Source of the DNA: Candidatus Poseidoniaceae archaeon
GTDB lineage: Archaea > Thermoplasmatota > Poseidoniia > Poseidoniales > Poseidoniaceae
Reading direction: 5' to 3'
DNA length: 16,843 bases
NCBI GenBank assembly: GCA_022425585.1
Contig: JAKMFF010000304.1
Coordinates: 1 to 16,843, forward strand
The notes beneath the pieces were generated by a model. That model saw only the letters and a program-made list of their open reading frames with translations. It searched no databases and had not been told where the DNA came from. Position numbers and translations under genes: made by a program. Below, in pieces: positions 1 to 12,700 of this stretch. Every line of letters begins with the position of its first letter. The stretch's first letter is position 1.

Positions 1-2
1 TT

Positions 3-206
3 GCTTATGGTATGCAAATCATCGATACTAACGGACGGATTGCTATCACCAGCGGAATGGACATAGTCCATCTAGAAACCGGTAAACTCTTCGGCCAAAT
101 CGCCGCACCAATTTCCTTTGACTCGGCAGATTTAGAGGTTGAAGATAATCAAACTACGGCCGAACTGTTTACTTTGTTATGGTTGATGAATCTGGTACAG
201 GCATAG
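3..206 (+). CDS. Upstream fragment of the giant surface protein, in a different frame (partial, frameshifted)
   Basis: This frame is open from the window edge (it reads AYGMQIIDTNGR before and through the first ATG at 12) and ends at a TGA-less tail closed by TAG at 204-206. The text up to about EVEDN (near 149) looks like an ordinary extracellular beta-sandwich. The residues after that (AELFTLLWLMNLVQA) look like out-of-frame translation. The frame used by the 15-kb open frame downstream is blocked by TAA at 146-148 but reads sensibly right after it (SNYGRTVYFVMVDESG). I therefore infer that both parts belong to one gene that began left of the window, with a one-base frame change between about 149 and 166. 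The ATG at 12 is very unlikely to be a true start. Whether the shift is a sequencing error or a real mutation cannot be told from here. Confidence 0.6.
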   Translation, partial: AYGMQIIDTNGRIAITSGMDIVHLETGKLFGQIAAPISFDSADLEVEDNQTTAELFTLLWLMNLVQA

Positions 207-718
207 AAATAACCACCGCTGTAGAATATGATTGGCTAATTGATGAAAATACGAACTTCCCCGTCGTAATTGACCCGTCAATATCCAACACCTACAATAC
301 AGATACAACTTCATCAGCTTCATCACGAGCATATATGACTTGCGAAGTGAGATATGTCGATTGTTTCTCTGCGGTTACCGCCTACCCAATGGGTACAATG
401 TACTTCTCATCATACTCTGGCCAAAGATACTTCCCACTCTTTGACTTTACCTTCCCATCAAATTCATTTACTGTGAAGAATATCAACGCTTACCTTGACT
501 ACACCCGTGCATCTTCCGGATACGGCGGCATAGTGGTTATGGAAGATTGTGGTGGTTCAGAACCGCCTGCAAATGCTCAAACATCTCTCAACAACTACGC
601 AAATCCAAACGGATGTACCGGTAATCCACTGCCTGAGTACGTGGCGCCTCCTACTGGAGGTGCAATTACCTATACATTCAACCCTGCCAACTCTGGAACA
701 AGCAATTCAGTTACCGTT
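179..718 (+). other. N-proximal region with FPVVIDP motif and beta-sandwich (residues 1-180)
   Basis: Residues 19-33 read DWLIDENTNFPVVID plus Pro. A 'WL-x-YPV-x-IDP' segment of this type commonly precedes DNRLRE-like or Rhs/wall-associated ectodomain sandwiches in secreted bacterial proteins. A beta-sandwich-like stretch follows, with paired Cys (for example CEVRYVDC). The domain assignment is by motif only. Confidence 0.4.
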
Positions 719-3700
719 GGTGTCTCTCCTACATGTACTGTAGACTGTTCTACTGATAGCGGCGCTTTCGATGCCGGTGGATATGACATTGACTGGAAAG
801 ACTCTTATGGAGACGGGCCAAACGGTGGAATTCTCAAAATCTACCTAAGAGCAGCAGGTGCTACAGGTTCGCTTGGGGCTTTGTACACTCAATATTCTGG
901 TAATTGGATCGGTAGCTCTCAAGTTTACACTATGAGTGTTCCAACAGGACAAGAAATGGTTGTTGTGTATACTTGTGCAAGTTACTGTTACGAATCAAGT
1001 CTTACAGTAACTCCAGCTGCAGTTGGACCTAATCTGCCGCCATTGCCTACAACGGCAGCAGCTGCATGTTCGCCTAACTGTGCACCAACCGGTTCAGAAA
1101 CCCCCACAACAAGTCTAAATCTCGCCAGCGGGAAAGAAGCCTACATGGAATGGACAACATCTTCAGGCCCTGGGGCAGATGAGAATTTGATTTACTATCG
1201 TACATCTGGTACTACCGGATGGTCAACTGCATGGGACGTTTGTACTGGTACCGGATGTACTTCAGGAACCACATACGACTCATACACTGATGGCATAATT
1301 TTCCAAACTCCTGGAACTTATGAATTCCTAGTTTGGGATACCAATGGTGACGGAACAGGATCCGGATCTGGCGGTTCAATCGTTATCGCCGACCTTGGTA
1401 CAACCACAGGAACTTCACCTATCTCTGCATCTGGTGCAAGATTAGTATCCATGGTAAGCACAGAACAACTCGCTAATTTCAGATTTTGGTTCAATGACCC
1501 AAACCCACAAACAATCAATCTATGTTCCTCAGTTACATCATGTAACGATCAAACAAGTACTGTTTCCATGATTTCGGATGCAGTTAACGCAGGAACCTAC
1601 ATCGAACTGAGTATGAACAACCCTCAATCTGCTAACTATGCTGGAAGTTCCGATAGCTTTGGTTACCTCTACGCAAACAACTTCTGGTTGGTTATTGAAT
1701 TGGAAGACAACACTCCAGATTCAACCCCGCCAACACTAGCAAACGCTCAATATCAAGGAAATTCCTATATTGAAGGTGCTCGAACACTTTATCTAGATGT
1801 TCAAGACTCAGAAAATTCAATCGATACTACAACTGCTACTGGGCCTAAAATGCATTACTCAACCGATGGCGGAAATACCTACACCCAAGTAAGTGCAACT
1901 ACAATTGGAAGTTGCTTTGGAAGTAACACAGTATGTTCATTCTCTGCAACTACTGGAGCAGTTAACTCTGGTACAACAGTCGACTATTATTGGACTTACT
2001 CAGACTCTGCTGCTGTTGATAACAACAAAGTTCCTCCACAGTCTCCTAACTCCGGACGAAGTCCAGCAACTGGAGATTATTCATTTACAGTGCTTGATAT
2101 TAATTCAGCACCTACCGATGGTACAGACATGAAACTCGTAACCAAGGTTGACAATGTAAGGGCTGCCTATGACAGTTATACAAAGAGTACAGTTGGCGAT
2201 ATCGATCGTCAAATGACTTATTACGCAAGCACTGGAGAATTCTTGTTTGAATTTGGACTAGAAAATTGTGGCGCTAACTTCCCGTATGGTACTTCACTAT
2301 CTGTTTGGGAACAATGCTTCTCTGTAGAAGGTGGAGACTTTGGGGACTGGGGTCTGCAATGGGAAGGAACAGCAAATGACTGTTACCCTGGAAAGTCTGC
2401 ATGTGCTTCATCACCTACTAACTCAATGGATTTGAACTCCGGTGTTACAATGGAAACTGGACTAGGTAATCTAGTATTCAGTTATGATTCAGTTGCTGGC
2501 GACTGGGCTATGACAACCTTGGATTACACAGGCATTTCTGATGAACTGACCACGGCTGCACCTAATGTCCAAACAACAGCACACGCAGCGCTTGTCAACC
2601 CAGCAAACGTCGAAACAAGACTAATCAACCCATTCAGCTCTTACTCATGGTCATCAAGCAATTGCCCTGGAACAATAGTTTCCGGTGACTGTATGACTAA
2701 TTGGGCAAGTTTCACAGTACCTGCAGGTTCTGAGGCTAGACTTTCGTTCTATGCTCCTTCATACGCTACTGAAAACGGAATCTTGGTTAGAGATGCAACA
2801 ACTCAAACAGTACTAGGGCAATGGGGAGATATCCCATCTGGTACTTATGCTGCCTCTACCTGTACTTCGTATACATGTGACTTCTCAAGCAATGGACAAT
2901 TTTATTCTAACGTTCCTGCTACAAGCACTCACAATACATTCCCTAACGGCGGAGTATTCGGCCCAGGTACCTATGAAGCGCAATTAATCGAGCAATATGG
3001 CGACGGTACTAACGGAGCATATTTGGATGTCCAGATTCAATCCGCAGGAGGCTCTTGGACCTTTGGCGATGCAAATCTAGCTACTTACAGTTACTCATCC
3101 ACATCGGTTTGGGAAAGCACAGTATTCCCATTGGATCTCTCCGCAACAGGAACACCTTCATTAGGTACTAATGATGGATTTGGCGGAGTTTCATTTGGAA
3201 CTGCAACAGGCGAATTTAATATGATCTGCGTTGCATCCAACGGACTGGTTATGTTCAAAGAATCAACCAATCAAGAATGTACACCTGATGTTACCTCAGC
3301 CATTACAGGTGGACAATGGCAAGGATTCGCTATGGGTGCTACCAAGCAAGGTGAACAAACCGGTGGAGAAGGCATGCTTTGGACGATTAGGAACGCTCAA
3401 CCAGATCCAGATATCCAATCCCCAGTGATTGAACACGGTGCCTTGGGTGACTCACACTCACTTGACCGTGCTATGTCCTTTACCATCTCTGATACTGGAT
3501 ATGCGCAAGAAGGTTTAGATTCTAGCGGTGTTCCAGGACAAGGTCCTACATTGTACTACGAAATAGTACCTGAAGGAAGTTCTCCGACTGGTGTATACCA
3601 AACTAAGGCTTTGACTCCTCCAACAATCGCTGGAATGACAAACTCTCAAGTTAGAACTGATTGTTCTACCTCAGAGTGTGTATGGACTGCTGAATTGACT

Positions 3701-6700
3701 TCATTGACAAGAGGCTCATCTGTTGTATATTATGCAACAGCGCAAGACGTCGCATCAAACGGAGCTAACACTCAACAAACTGCTACTACTACCTTTACCG
3801 TTGCAAACCCAACAAATACCTTGGTTATGGAATGGATTGAATATGCTTACAGCACTGGTACTACTTACTCACCATGTTCGATGCAAGTAATCATGTATGA
3901 CGTAACTAATGAGTTTGAATTCCATTATGATGATGACTGTTATGTCGTAAGCTACGAAATTGATGGTCTAGTCGGACACCGACAAGACTCTAGTAATTAC
4001 CAACAAGTCAAGAATATTCTAGGTGGTACAAGCGGTAACCCTCATGATGCTAACCTAAGATTTACTCTGACAGATTCTGGCACCTACTCAATGGAAACAT
4101 TCGATCTTGGAATTGCCAATACCCTACCTTTGGCTTCATCTACACAAGTAATCTATCCTGATTCAACAACATTTGCTGTTGATAATGATTGCTACGACTA
4201 TTTCTACAGTTTCAACTACCACTCTGACCACTGTGCTGGATTATTTGACATGCCTGATGATTTCACCTTTGATTTCTGGGGGACTACATGGGATGGAGCA
4301 ACTCCTAACAATCAAATACACGTATCTGCAAGTGGAATGTTGTACTTTACTAACGACCCAGCAGCTACTTTGACTTCCCATCAAGGAAGTTCATCACTAC
4401 CTTGTTGGAGTTACTCAGGAATTATGTGTGACTTAGATTCAACCGACTCATACTTCCCAACCGAGCCTATGATGGCTCCTTGGTGGTCCAGAGAAGCCAA
4501 TGACTATTGTTACACCTCAGGCGGAAGAACTTGTGGTGGTGTCTATTACAGAACTTTGCCGTTTGACGGTCAAGGTAAGACTGTTACCTCAGACATCACT
4601 TCTGATGAAACTTGGTATCTAATCGACAGCCCGATCAAGGTTAACCCTTCATCTGCTGATGGCTATCTGTCAATCAATGCTGATTTGACCATTGAGCCTG
4701 GAGTAGAAATAATTGTCGCAGAAGGCAGAGGTATATCCTTTGATGGCGGTGCAGGAGATGCTAACGACGGCACATGTGCCCAGTTCACCGCAGATACAGA
4801 TTCAGCTAACAGAATCACTTTTGATGTGGACCGCTCGGTTAACCCTAACGCTCTATGGCATGGACTTGCATTTACTGATGATTGTAATGGTGCTGGATTA
4901 GAAGATAGGCACATAATCGATAACGTTGATTTTTCCAACACAGAATATGCTGCAATTACTGCCGGCAGCCGACCAGCACCTAAGTTGGACGGCACTGCAC
5001 AAGATGCAGCATTATCATGTGGTGATGCAGCAAACGATTGTGACGCAGGAGAATTCATCATGACTGCAGTTACCTTTACTAACGTAGATTCTGCGTTCGC
5101 ACACGGAAGTGGACAAGGAACTACTGTCAACATGGACAACTTCGCAGTAACTGATGCTAGAAGTGCTTGTTTCAACTTTGCTGAGAACACCATTGCTACT
5201 CTAACAGGTAGCGCAGGTGCACCTAGTACAATGACTCGCTGTAACACCAACAACGTATGGTGGGGCGGCGCTGTCGTGAGCATGCCGGGAAGTACCGCAG
5301 GTTCACTAACTATGTCTTATGTCGATATTACTGATTCCTTTGTTTCAGGAATTAGAACTGATCTAAAGTCTGTTTCAATTGACAATGTAGACATTGTGAA
5401 TGCAAATAATCAATACCCAATTAGAGAGATAAACAACGTCTTGTACTACCCTGGTGACCAAGAATGGGAGAGTTCAGGTGTAAGTCTAGAACTTAACCAC
5501 GCTGGACCAGGCGCTGAAATTGTAATTACTGACTTCTCAGCACCTGGTTATCATCATGGTAGAATCTGTTCTTCAGGAAAGATTGTCCTTACAAACGTTG
5601 ACCTAGGTGTCGGATTAGGACCAGCAGCAGATGGTAGTTTTGCTAATCACGAAGATTTCTTTGCTATCAAATCCGCTAACTCTAACGGCTGCGGTGGGAC
5701 AGGACTTGGTACCTTTGGAGCAGACTCTAGTTTCGATAACTTCGATGTTGGAAACTTATATTTCGAGAACACTTTCCCAACAATGTCTAACATGGATATC
5801 GATGGAGTACTAGTGTTTAGCGGTCTAACTGTTGCAGGTGCTCCTACAGACCCTATCTCGCTGACCAACGTAGTTGCTTCAGATAAGTTTGAGGTTGATA
5901 GTTGCGGTGCTAATGTCGAAGCAAGCGGCCTTACAACTTCCCTCGTTAAGTCGGTTTGTAGTGTACCTGGTGGTAAGAACTTTGTAACTATTACCAGTTC
6001 TACAATTACTCACACAGATACCTTCGAATCAGCTATTGTAATGGAACAAACCAGAGGAACAATGATCGGTGTTGATGTTCAAAGTGCAACTATCAATGCT
6101 AACGGACCATACATTGCCTATGCAGGATATGATGCTGACGTTTATTTGGTCGAGGTTAACTTGGTCGATGGAGGCGTTTCTTCCAACTGTGCTGACAATT
6201 CTGTTGGAATGTCAACCACTTGTCACATCGGCAAGGCAGCAGTAGGTATAGGTAACACAGTGCCAGTCCTCTATGCTGGTTCTTATGCAAGTGCAACCGC
6301 ATACAGACTCGGTAGCGATACCAGCACAACTCCGCCAACACCTACTCAAATAGCACAAACAGGAGTATCGATTACCGCATCAACGCTTGACTCAACTGGG
6401 GCTGAAATTTTCGGACACACAATTGGTGTAGACACTACAGATTCGACTGGAGTCGCAAATAATGTGATTGTAATAACTGGAGATGATTCAGGAAATGTCT
6501 ACGATAGTCATCACATAAGAGCATCCGGTCCTGCCGGTGCTGGTGAAGCACATCCGCTTTTGGCTGATGGAACTCCTGCGTCAGAACAACAGTTCGTCAA
6601 CGGAGCTTTGCAAGTACCTCCTACCGCATTTGGAACTTACAACATAGGTTCCAATGTTGATGTAAGACTAACTGCTCCACCAGTAACATTCGATGACACT

Positions 6701-9700
6701 GGTATGGATTGTTCTTGGATGGCCACCAACGCTACATTTGCCAACGCAGATCCTAATGGTATCGGTACATATGTTTTCAGAGGCGCAACCATGGTACTTG
6801 CTAGCAGCATGACCATCGACAACTGTAATGTTGTACTAGAAGGAAGTAAATTGATTTGGAGAGAAGACACTCTAAACAACCCTACCTTGACAGTTACAGG
6901 AACAGGAACTCTGACTCTAGCATTAGATCCGGACACTGGCGACCTGCCAAAAATCTACGGAGAAGGTAACCTAGATGCTGTTGATCTCGCTATCGGCAGC
7001 GGCGGTGTTGTTGACTTCCAAGTAGGAACGATGAACAACTTGCTAATGGATAATAGCAAGGACGGACTGATTGTTCTAGAAGAGGGTTCAACCTTGAAGC
7101 TAGCAGGAAATGCATTTGTCACAGGTGCTGACACTAGCACAATGGGAACATCACAATATCCTCTAATTTACATGGATGGCGGACTTTTAGATGTTAATTC
7201 AGCTACTTTGGCTGGAAGTGGAAATGTCGGTGTTGGCGTATACAATAGTGATGCAGGACAAATCAAAGGTTCTGGACTGACTGTAACCAACATGGAAGTT
7301 GGATTGCATGCGTACTATGGTTCAATTGAGCTAGATGATTACACCTCCACAGGTAACACCAATGGAATTATCGCAGAAGGAAGCCCATCATTACCTCAAA
7401 TTTATTCAAGTGCAGTACTACAAGGAATTACTACCAACACACCTTATTCAGCATCTTCTAACGGTATGAATCATTGTAGAAGTGCCCACTTCATTGAATG
7501 CTATCAATGGGAAACCTACACTGTAGATTTGAGTAGCTGGGTTGGTATAGATGATTATATCCAGCCAAGTATGATGCTAAATTATGGTGGTACTTCCCAA
7601 TCTGTTTGGTCTGGCTGGGGAGGCATATACCCATACGTTTCTATGGATAACCTAAAGATTACGATGACTGATACCTCAGGAAATTCCTGGGTAGTTGATG
7701 GTACATCGAACAACGGAGTCGGATATTATCCATACAGTGCAACAGACCCTGCTGTAACCAACGGCGGAGCTACCTACATGGGTGGCCAAGGTGGTCCAGC
7801 AGCATACGATTGTAACAACTTCGGAACATCTCTGACACCCTGGAGATTTGGTACTGGAGTATACTGGGATTATGCCGGTTCTGCACAAACATTGGGTACT
7901 GTTTGGGGTAATAGTGACAACGGATACGGTGAAGGTTTCGGATTTAGATGGAACCAAGGAACCATACCTCACGCAGGCAGTTCATTCCATACTTACCCAC
8001 GTCTAAACTGGGGTATTGATGAACCATACACTGGAAGATACGGTGTCGGTTCAAGCCTAGGTGCAGGATACAAAACCACAAGTACCTCTCCTAACGGGAT
8101 CTACGAGGTTTGTTCAAGCTACGCTAGCCCATACACTGTTCCTGGACTGAACACATTGTTGGAATGGCCTACTGTAGATCTTTCTGATCCATCTATAGAA
8201 AATGTTGAGTTGTCATTCGACTATTGGCACAGATATTCTGGTTCAGGGTTCCCATGGTATCCATCATGGGTTGCTTTCTACAACAACAACAACCCAGATA
8301 ACATTGAACTTCTTGCAAGAAGTGGAGATGATCCAGGCAACTTTGGAGACTACTCCAAGGAAGTCAAAGGATTTGGTACAACAATTACTAACTCACAGAT
8401 TACCGATGCAAACATTGCTATTGATATCAAGGGTGACGTATTAGCAACTATTACCAACATGGATATTGACAACCCAACTTCGTTTGCTGTTAGAACATCT
8501 GGCGCAAATGACATTGTGCTTGATGGTCTTGATGTTGATGACAGTTCCGCTGGTGCTAACGCCAATTACGGTTTCTACACTACATCTACCTCAACGGGTA
8601 CACAAGAAGTAAAGAACTCTAACTTTAATGGATTAGGAACTGCAATTTACGTTAACAATGATGTAGGTACTTCGATTACCAACACAGTTGTAGCCAATGG
8701 AGATGTTGGAATAAAAATCGGTTCTCAAAGCGAAGCAAACCATCAATTTACTGATGTTACTGTTAACAATAACAACAAGGGTATATTGGCAGAGGGAATT
8801 GGTAAAATCAGCATGACCAATGTTAACATTCAAGGTGCTTCGCCTACATCTATTGACTTAGAAATTACCGACTCTAACGAAGTTGAATTCCTAGATGGTG
8901 AAATAACTCAAAGTCTAATCACTATTGACCCTGCATCTGCTGGTAAATTCTCCAGAGACAGATCATACTTTGCAGTGATTGAAGCAGACGGGGCAACATT
9001 GGCTGACACCAACGTAATTATGAGCAGTAGAGATGCAGCTAAATCTTCAAGTGGTGTAACTGATGCTAACGGCGTAACATCTGGATTGAGATTCGGAGTT
9101 TACTCAATGGATAGCACAGGCCTGACTGATTTCACTCAGTTTTTGAATACCTATAGCATATCTTCAGTCGCCAAGGTTAGTTACTCTTTCACAGATTCAG
9201 CAACTAATGATGGAGACTTCAGATATATTCAAACAAGTCCAACCTTATTAGATGCACCTTACGACTCGACTACTAATACCAACTACCAAAGTTATTCTTT
9301 GGTAGATAATATCGACGTCAGAGTTTGTACCAACGATGCTACAAGTTTGGTAGTTGCTAATTGTGCTGGTACTCTATCTTCTTCTGGAGACAGAGTCTAC
9401 ACATCAGGCATGTTGGAATTTGGTGATACAGAAGCAATAGATTCTACTGTTGATTTGACCAATAAGGCAATCATGATTGACTCTGGATTGTTCGAATTAA
9501 GAGACGGCGTTACTTACGATATGTCCAACTCCGTAGTATTCCATACTGGTGTTGACACTCAGTTTGGTGGCGGCGGAATCGGTCAATGGATTTCAGATGC
9601 ACCATATGGGACCACTGTTAAAATGCATGGTGGCGAAATAAATGGACTAATGCAAGCTAACGATGCTGGAGATGCTGCAGGTTTGATTATCGGTGGTCTA

Positions 9701-12700
9701 CAAGGTACCAACTACGAGAATCCAATGGGATTAGATTTCGATGGAGTTTCTCTTAACAACATTGCTGGTCTTGCTACCTCTAACGGAGACCTAACTACTG
9801 GTGCTTGGTCAGGATTGAGTAATTATCAACCGGCCATCATAAGCATCAAGAACAGTTTCATCAACCATTACCGTGGGTATTTCTACTACCCAAGTCAATA
9901 CTTTGACTTAGACTACTGCGTAAGATTGCAAGGTGGTACTGGTGGAGATATTTCTGGAAACACTTTCAGTGATTGTACAATGGGTGTAGTATTCATGGAT
10001 TCCGCTTGGCATTCCACAGGATCTACCTCCCAGAGTCATTCACAAGTTGGTGCTGATGGAATAATTATCAAAGACAACACGTTTGTAGGCGCCTCTGGTT
10101 GGAACGTTTATGCTTGGCCCGATGCCGATGCAGACTTTATTGAAGTAACCGATAACGACATGAGTTGTGCACTTTGTGGCCACGTTAGGTTCCGTGATGA
10201 CACATCAGTTAGTCCAACCGTTGAAGGTAACACATTCAACAACGGACAATATGGTGTTTACACTACTGATACAGAATATGTTGTAATCAATGATAATACT
10301 TTCAACAACCAGGAAAACATGGCGATCAGAGCTAACGAAGGTGACTTCGACGTTACAAACAACGTGATTAACAACGCAGGAACCTACGCAATTTATGCTG
10401 ATTCACTGGAAAAGCCGGATGAAGTAATTGAGACTGTTATTGCAGGCATCAATTCGCCTCAACCTGATGATGGTGTTTCGTATGTATCCTGTGGTTATTC
10501 AACAGTTACGTGCCCAGATGTTCAAGCAACATTGAGTGCAGGCGAAGAAATGATCATGAAGGTTACTTGTGGTTCTTGGTGTACAGAGTTGAGAGTTGAT
10601 TGGAAAGATCCAGCAACTGGACTTTGGAATACATGGGACCCAACTGCTGGATATTCTTACACTGGTGACGAATTGTATTCCAACGTTGATGGTACCGCTC
10701 AATATGTTCTAACTGGTGCCGGAACTTGGTTCTTCAACCTATGGGATACATACGGCGACGGTATCAATGGTGGTCAATTAGAAATAATCAAGGCCAACGC
10801 AGGAGCTTGGTCTTCCCAAGGTAATCAAAACCCAATTGCAATCTATGACCCTGGTTGCTGTGGTGGAGGCGGCGTCAATACCTACCAATCATTCAGCGGC
10901 GGTTCTGACGGTCATTCAAACACTGACGCTGCTCAGTATGTTCTACAGAATACCGGTACAACCGACATTACTTACGAATTCAGAATGAATGATAATTATG
11001 GTGATGGAGCAAATGGCAATTCTTTTGAAATGTACACTGCACAAGTTGGAACTTGGAACTCTGCATCTAATGGTCCAACTGGCGTATATGTAGGTGGAAT
11101 TAACGATGGAAGATATGGAAGCCCTAGTTTCACTACTGGCACCCAAAGTGCTGCTGTAGTAATTATCCTGCCAGCGAATCAAGAGATGAAGTTCGTCTTC
11201 GATTGTGTCAGCTGGTGTGGTGAAAGCTACATGCAATGGCAAGAGATATTTGTTGCAAGCACGCTTTGGGATGGCCCAGAAATCAGTGGTAACGACATCA
11301 ACTTTGACACTACTAACAACGATCCACTTGCCGTAGCTTTGTACCTAGGTAACTGTGACATGGCAGACTATAGCATTAATACTGAATCAAATACAATCGA
11401 TATTGGACAGAACGCAGTAGAAAACGAAGGATGTGTCTGGAATGACAAGGATTCCGTAATCACTGGTGCAGATGTAGCAAACTCTATTGGATACAACGAT
11501 GATAATGCTTATGCAGCAGTCCTAGAACTAGACGGAACCACAATATCCGGATTTGGTACAGGTGTCTACAAGACAACTTCTGGTACAGTGCTACTTACTG
11601 GAGGAGCTTCAATTACTGCCGGAACTGGCGGAATTGGTGTTCACACTAAGGATATTGACGTGTCAGTAATCGATGCAACAGTAGATGGAGGGCTAACCGG
11701 AACTGGAATCATGGTAGAAGACAGTTCTTACGCTTGGTTCTATCCAATGGATGTTAGCGGAAATGTTGGAATCCACGCAATCAACTCTGAGGTTCTATGG
11801 GATGTCGGTACCACTGACGCAGACACTGCAATACGCACTGAAAATGTTCAAGGTACAATTCAATCAATTACTGAATCTTCTACAGGTGGTATCCAGATAG
11901 ATGCTCAAACTGATTCAAGCCTAACAGTCATTGACTTCCCGCTTGATGAGACAAGAATGCTAGTTGATTCTTCATCTATTGTCGATGAAGCAAACTGGTT
12001 GAATATCGATGCTACTCACCTTGGTGGTGAACCAGCAAATGATGTCGGTTTGATTATGACCTCAACAGAAGACTATGCAGCATATAATTCACCAATCTTT
12101 AGCCAAGCAATGCTAACTGACGGTGATTCTGCTGACTGGTTTGGTGGTAACACACTAAACCCGTCGGGATATGCTATGCCTGGTGCTATTGGTGGCGGTA
12201 TGTTGTTGACAACATCCAATAATGAATTAGTTGTTGGATTTGATCAAGCATCTACAGCAACAAGTGATGTTTACATCTACGTTGATAGTACGCATGCAGC
12301 AGGTTCTGACACAGGATTCAACAATGTCCATACTTTGCCATCAGCAGCTGATTATGTCATTAAGGTTACATCAACAAGTACTGATGTATACTCCTACTCT
12401 GGAACTGCTTGGGTATTAGACCCATCAGCTAACGCACAATCTAGTGAAGGTACTGTACTGGAAGTTTCAGCACCACTTTCCTCTATTGGCGCATCTGGTG
12501 CAGATTCCATAGGAATTGTTGGCGTCGTTCAAGATATTGGCACTGATACAATGACTGCAGTAAGCCCTGCTCAAACCATTACAAGTACTGGTCCTGAATC
12601 ATTAACCGATAATTATGATCTGGAACTGAGTAAATTGGATTTGACTAGTGGTGACATGGTAGATGAGGTAGTACTACACCGTTCATTTGAAGGTTCTTCG

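Noticed and set aside
179..181. ATG 179 as the true start of the giant protein
   Set aside because: No signal peptide follows, the codons before it back to the TAA at 146-148 read as good protein, and the first frame carries matching upstream sequence.
4663..5283. 206-codon minus-strand open frame inside the giant gene
   Set aside because: Antisense to confident beta-helix coding sequence; its composition (Ala/Ser/Pro/Val/Leu-rich) is what the opposite strand of this gene would give, and no domain is seen.
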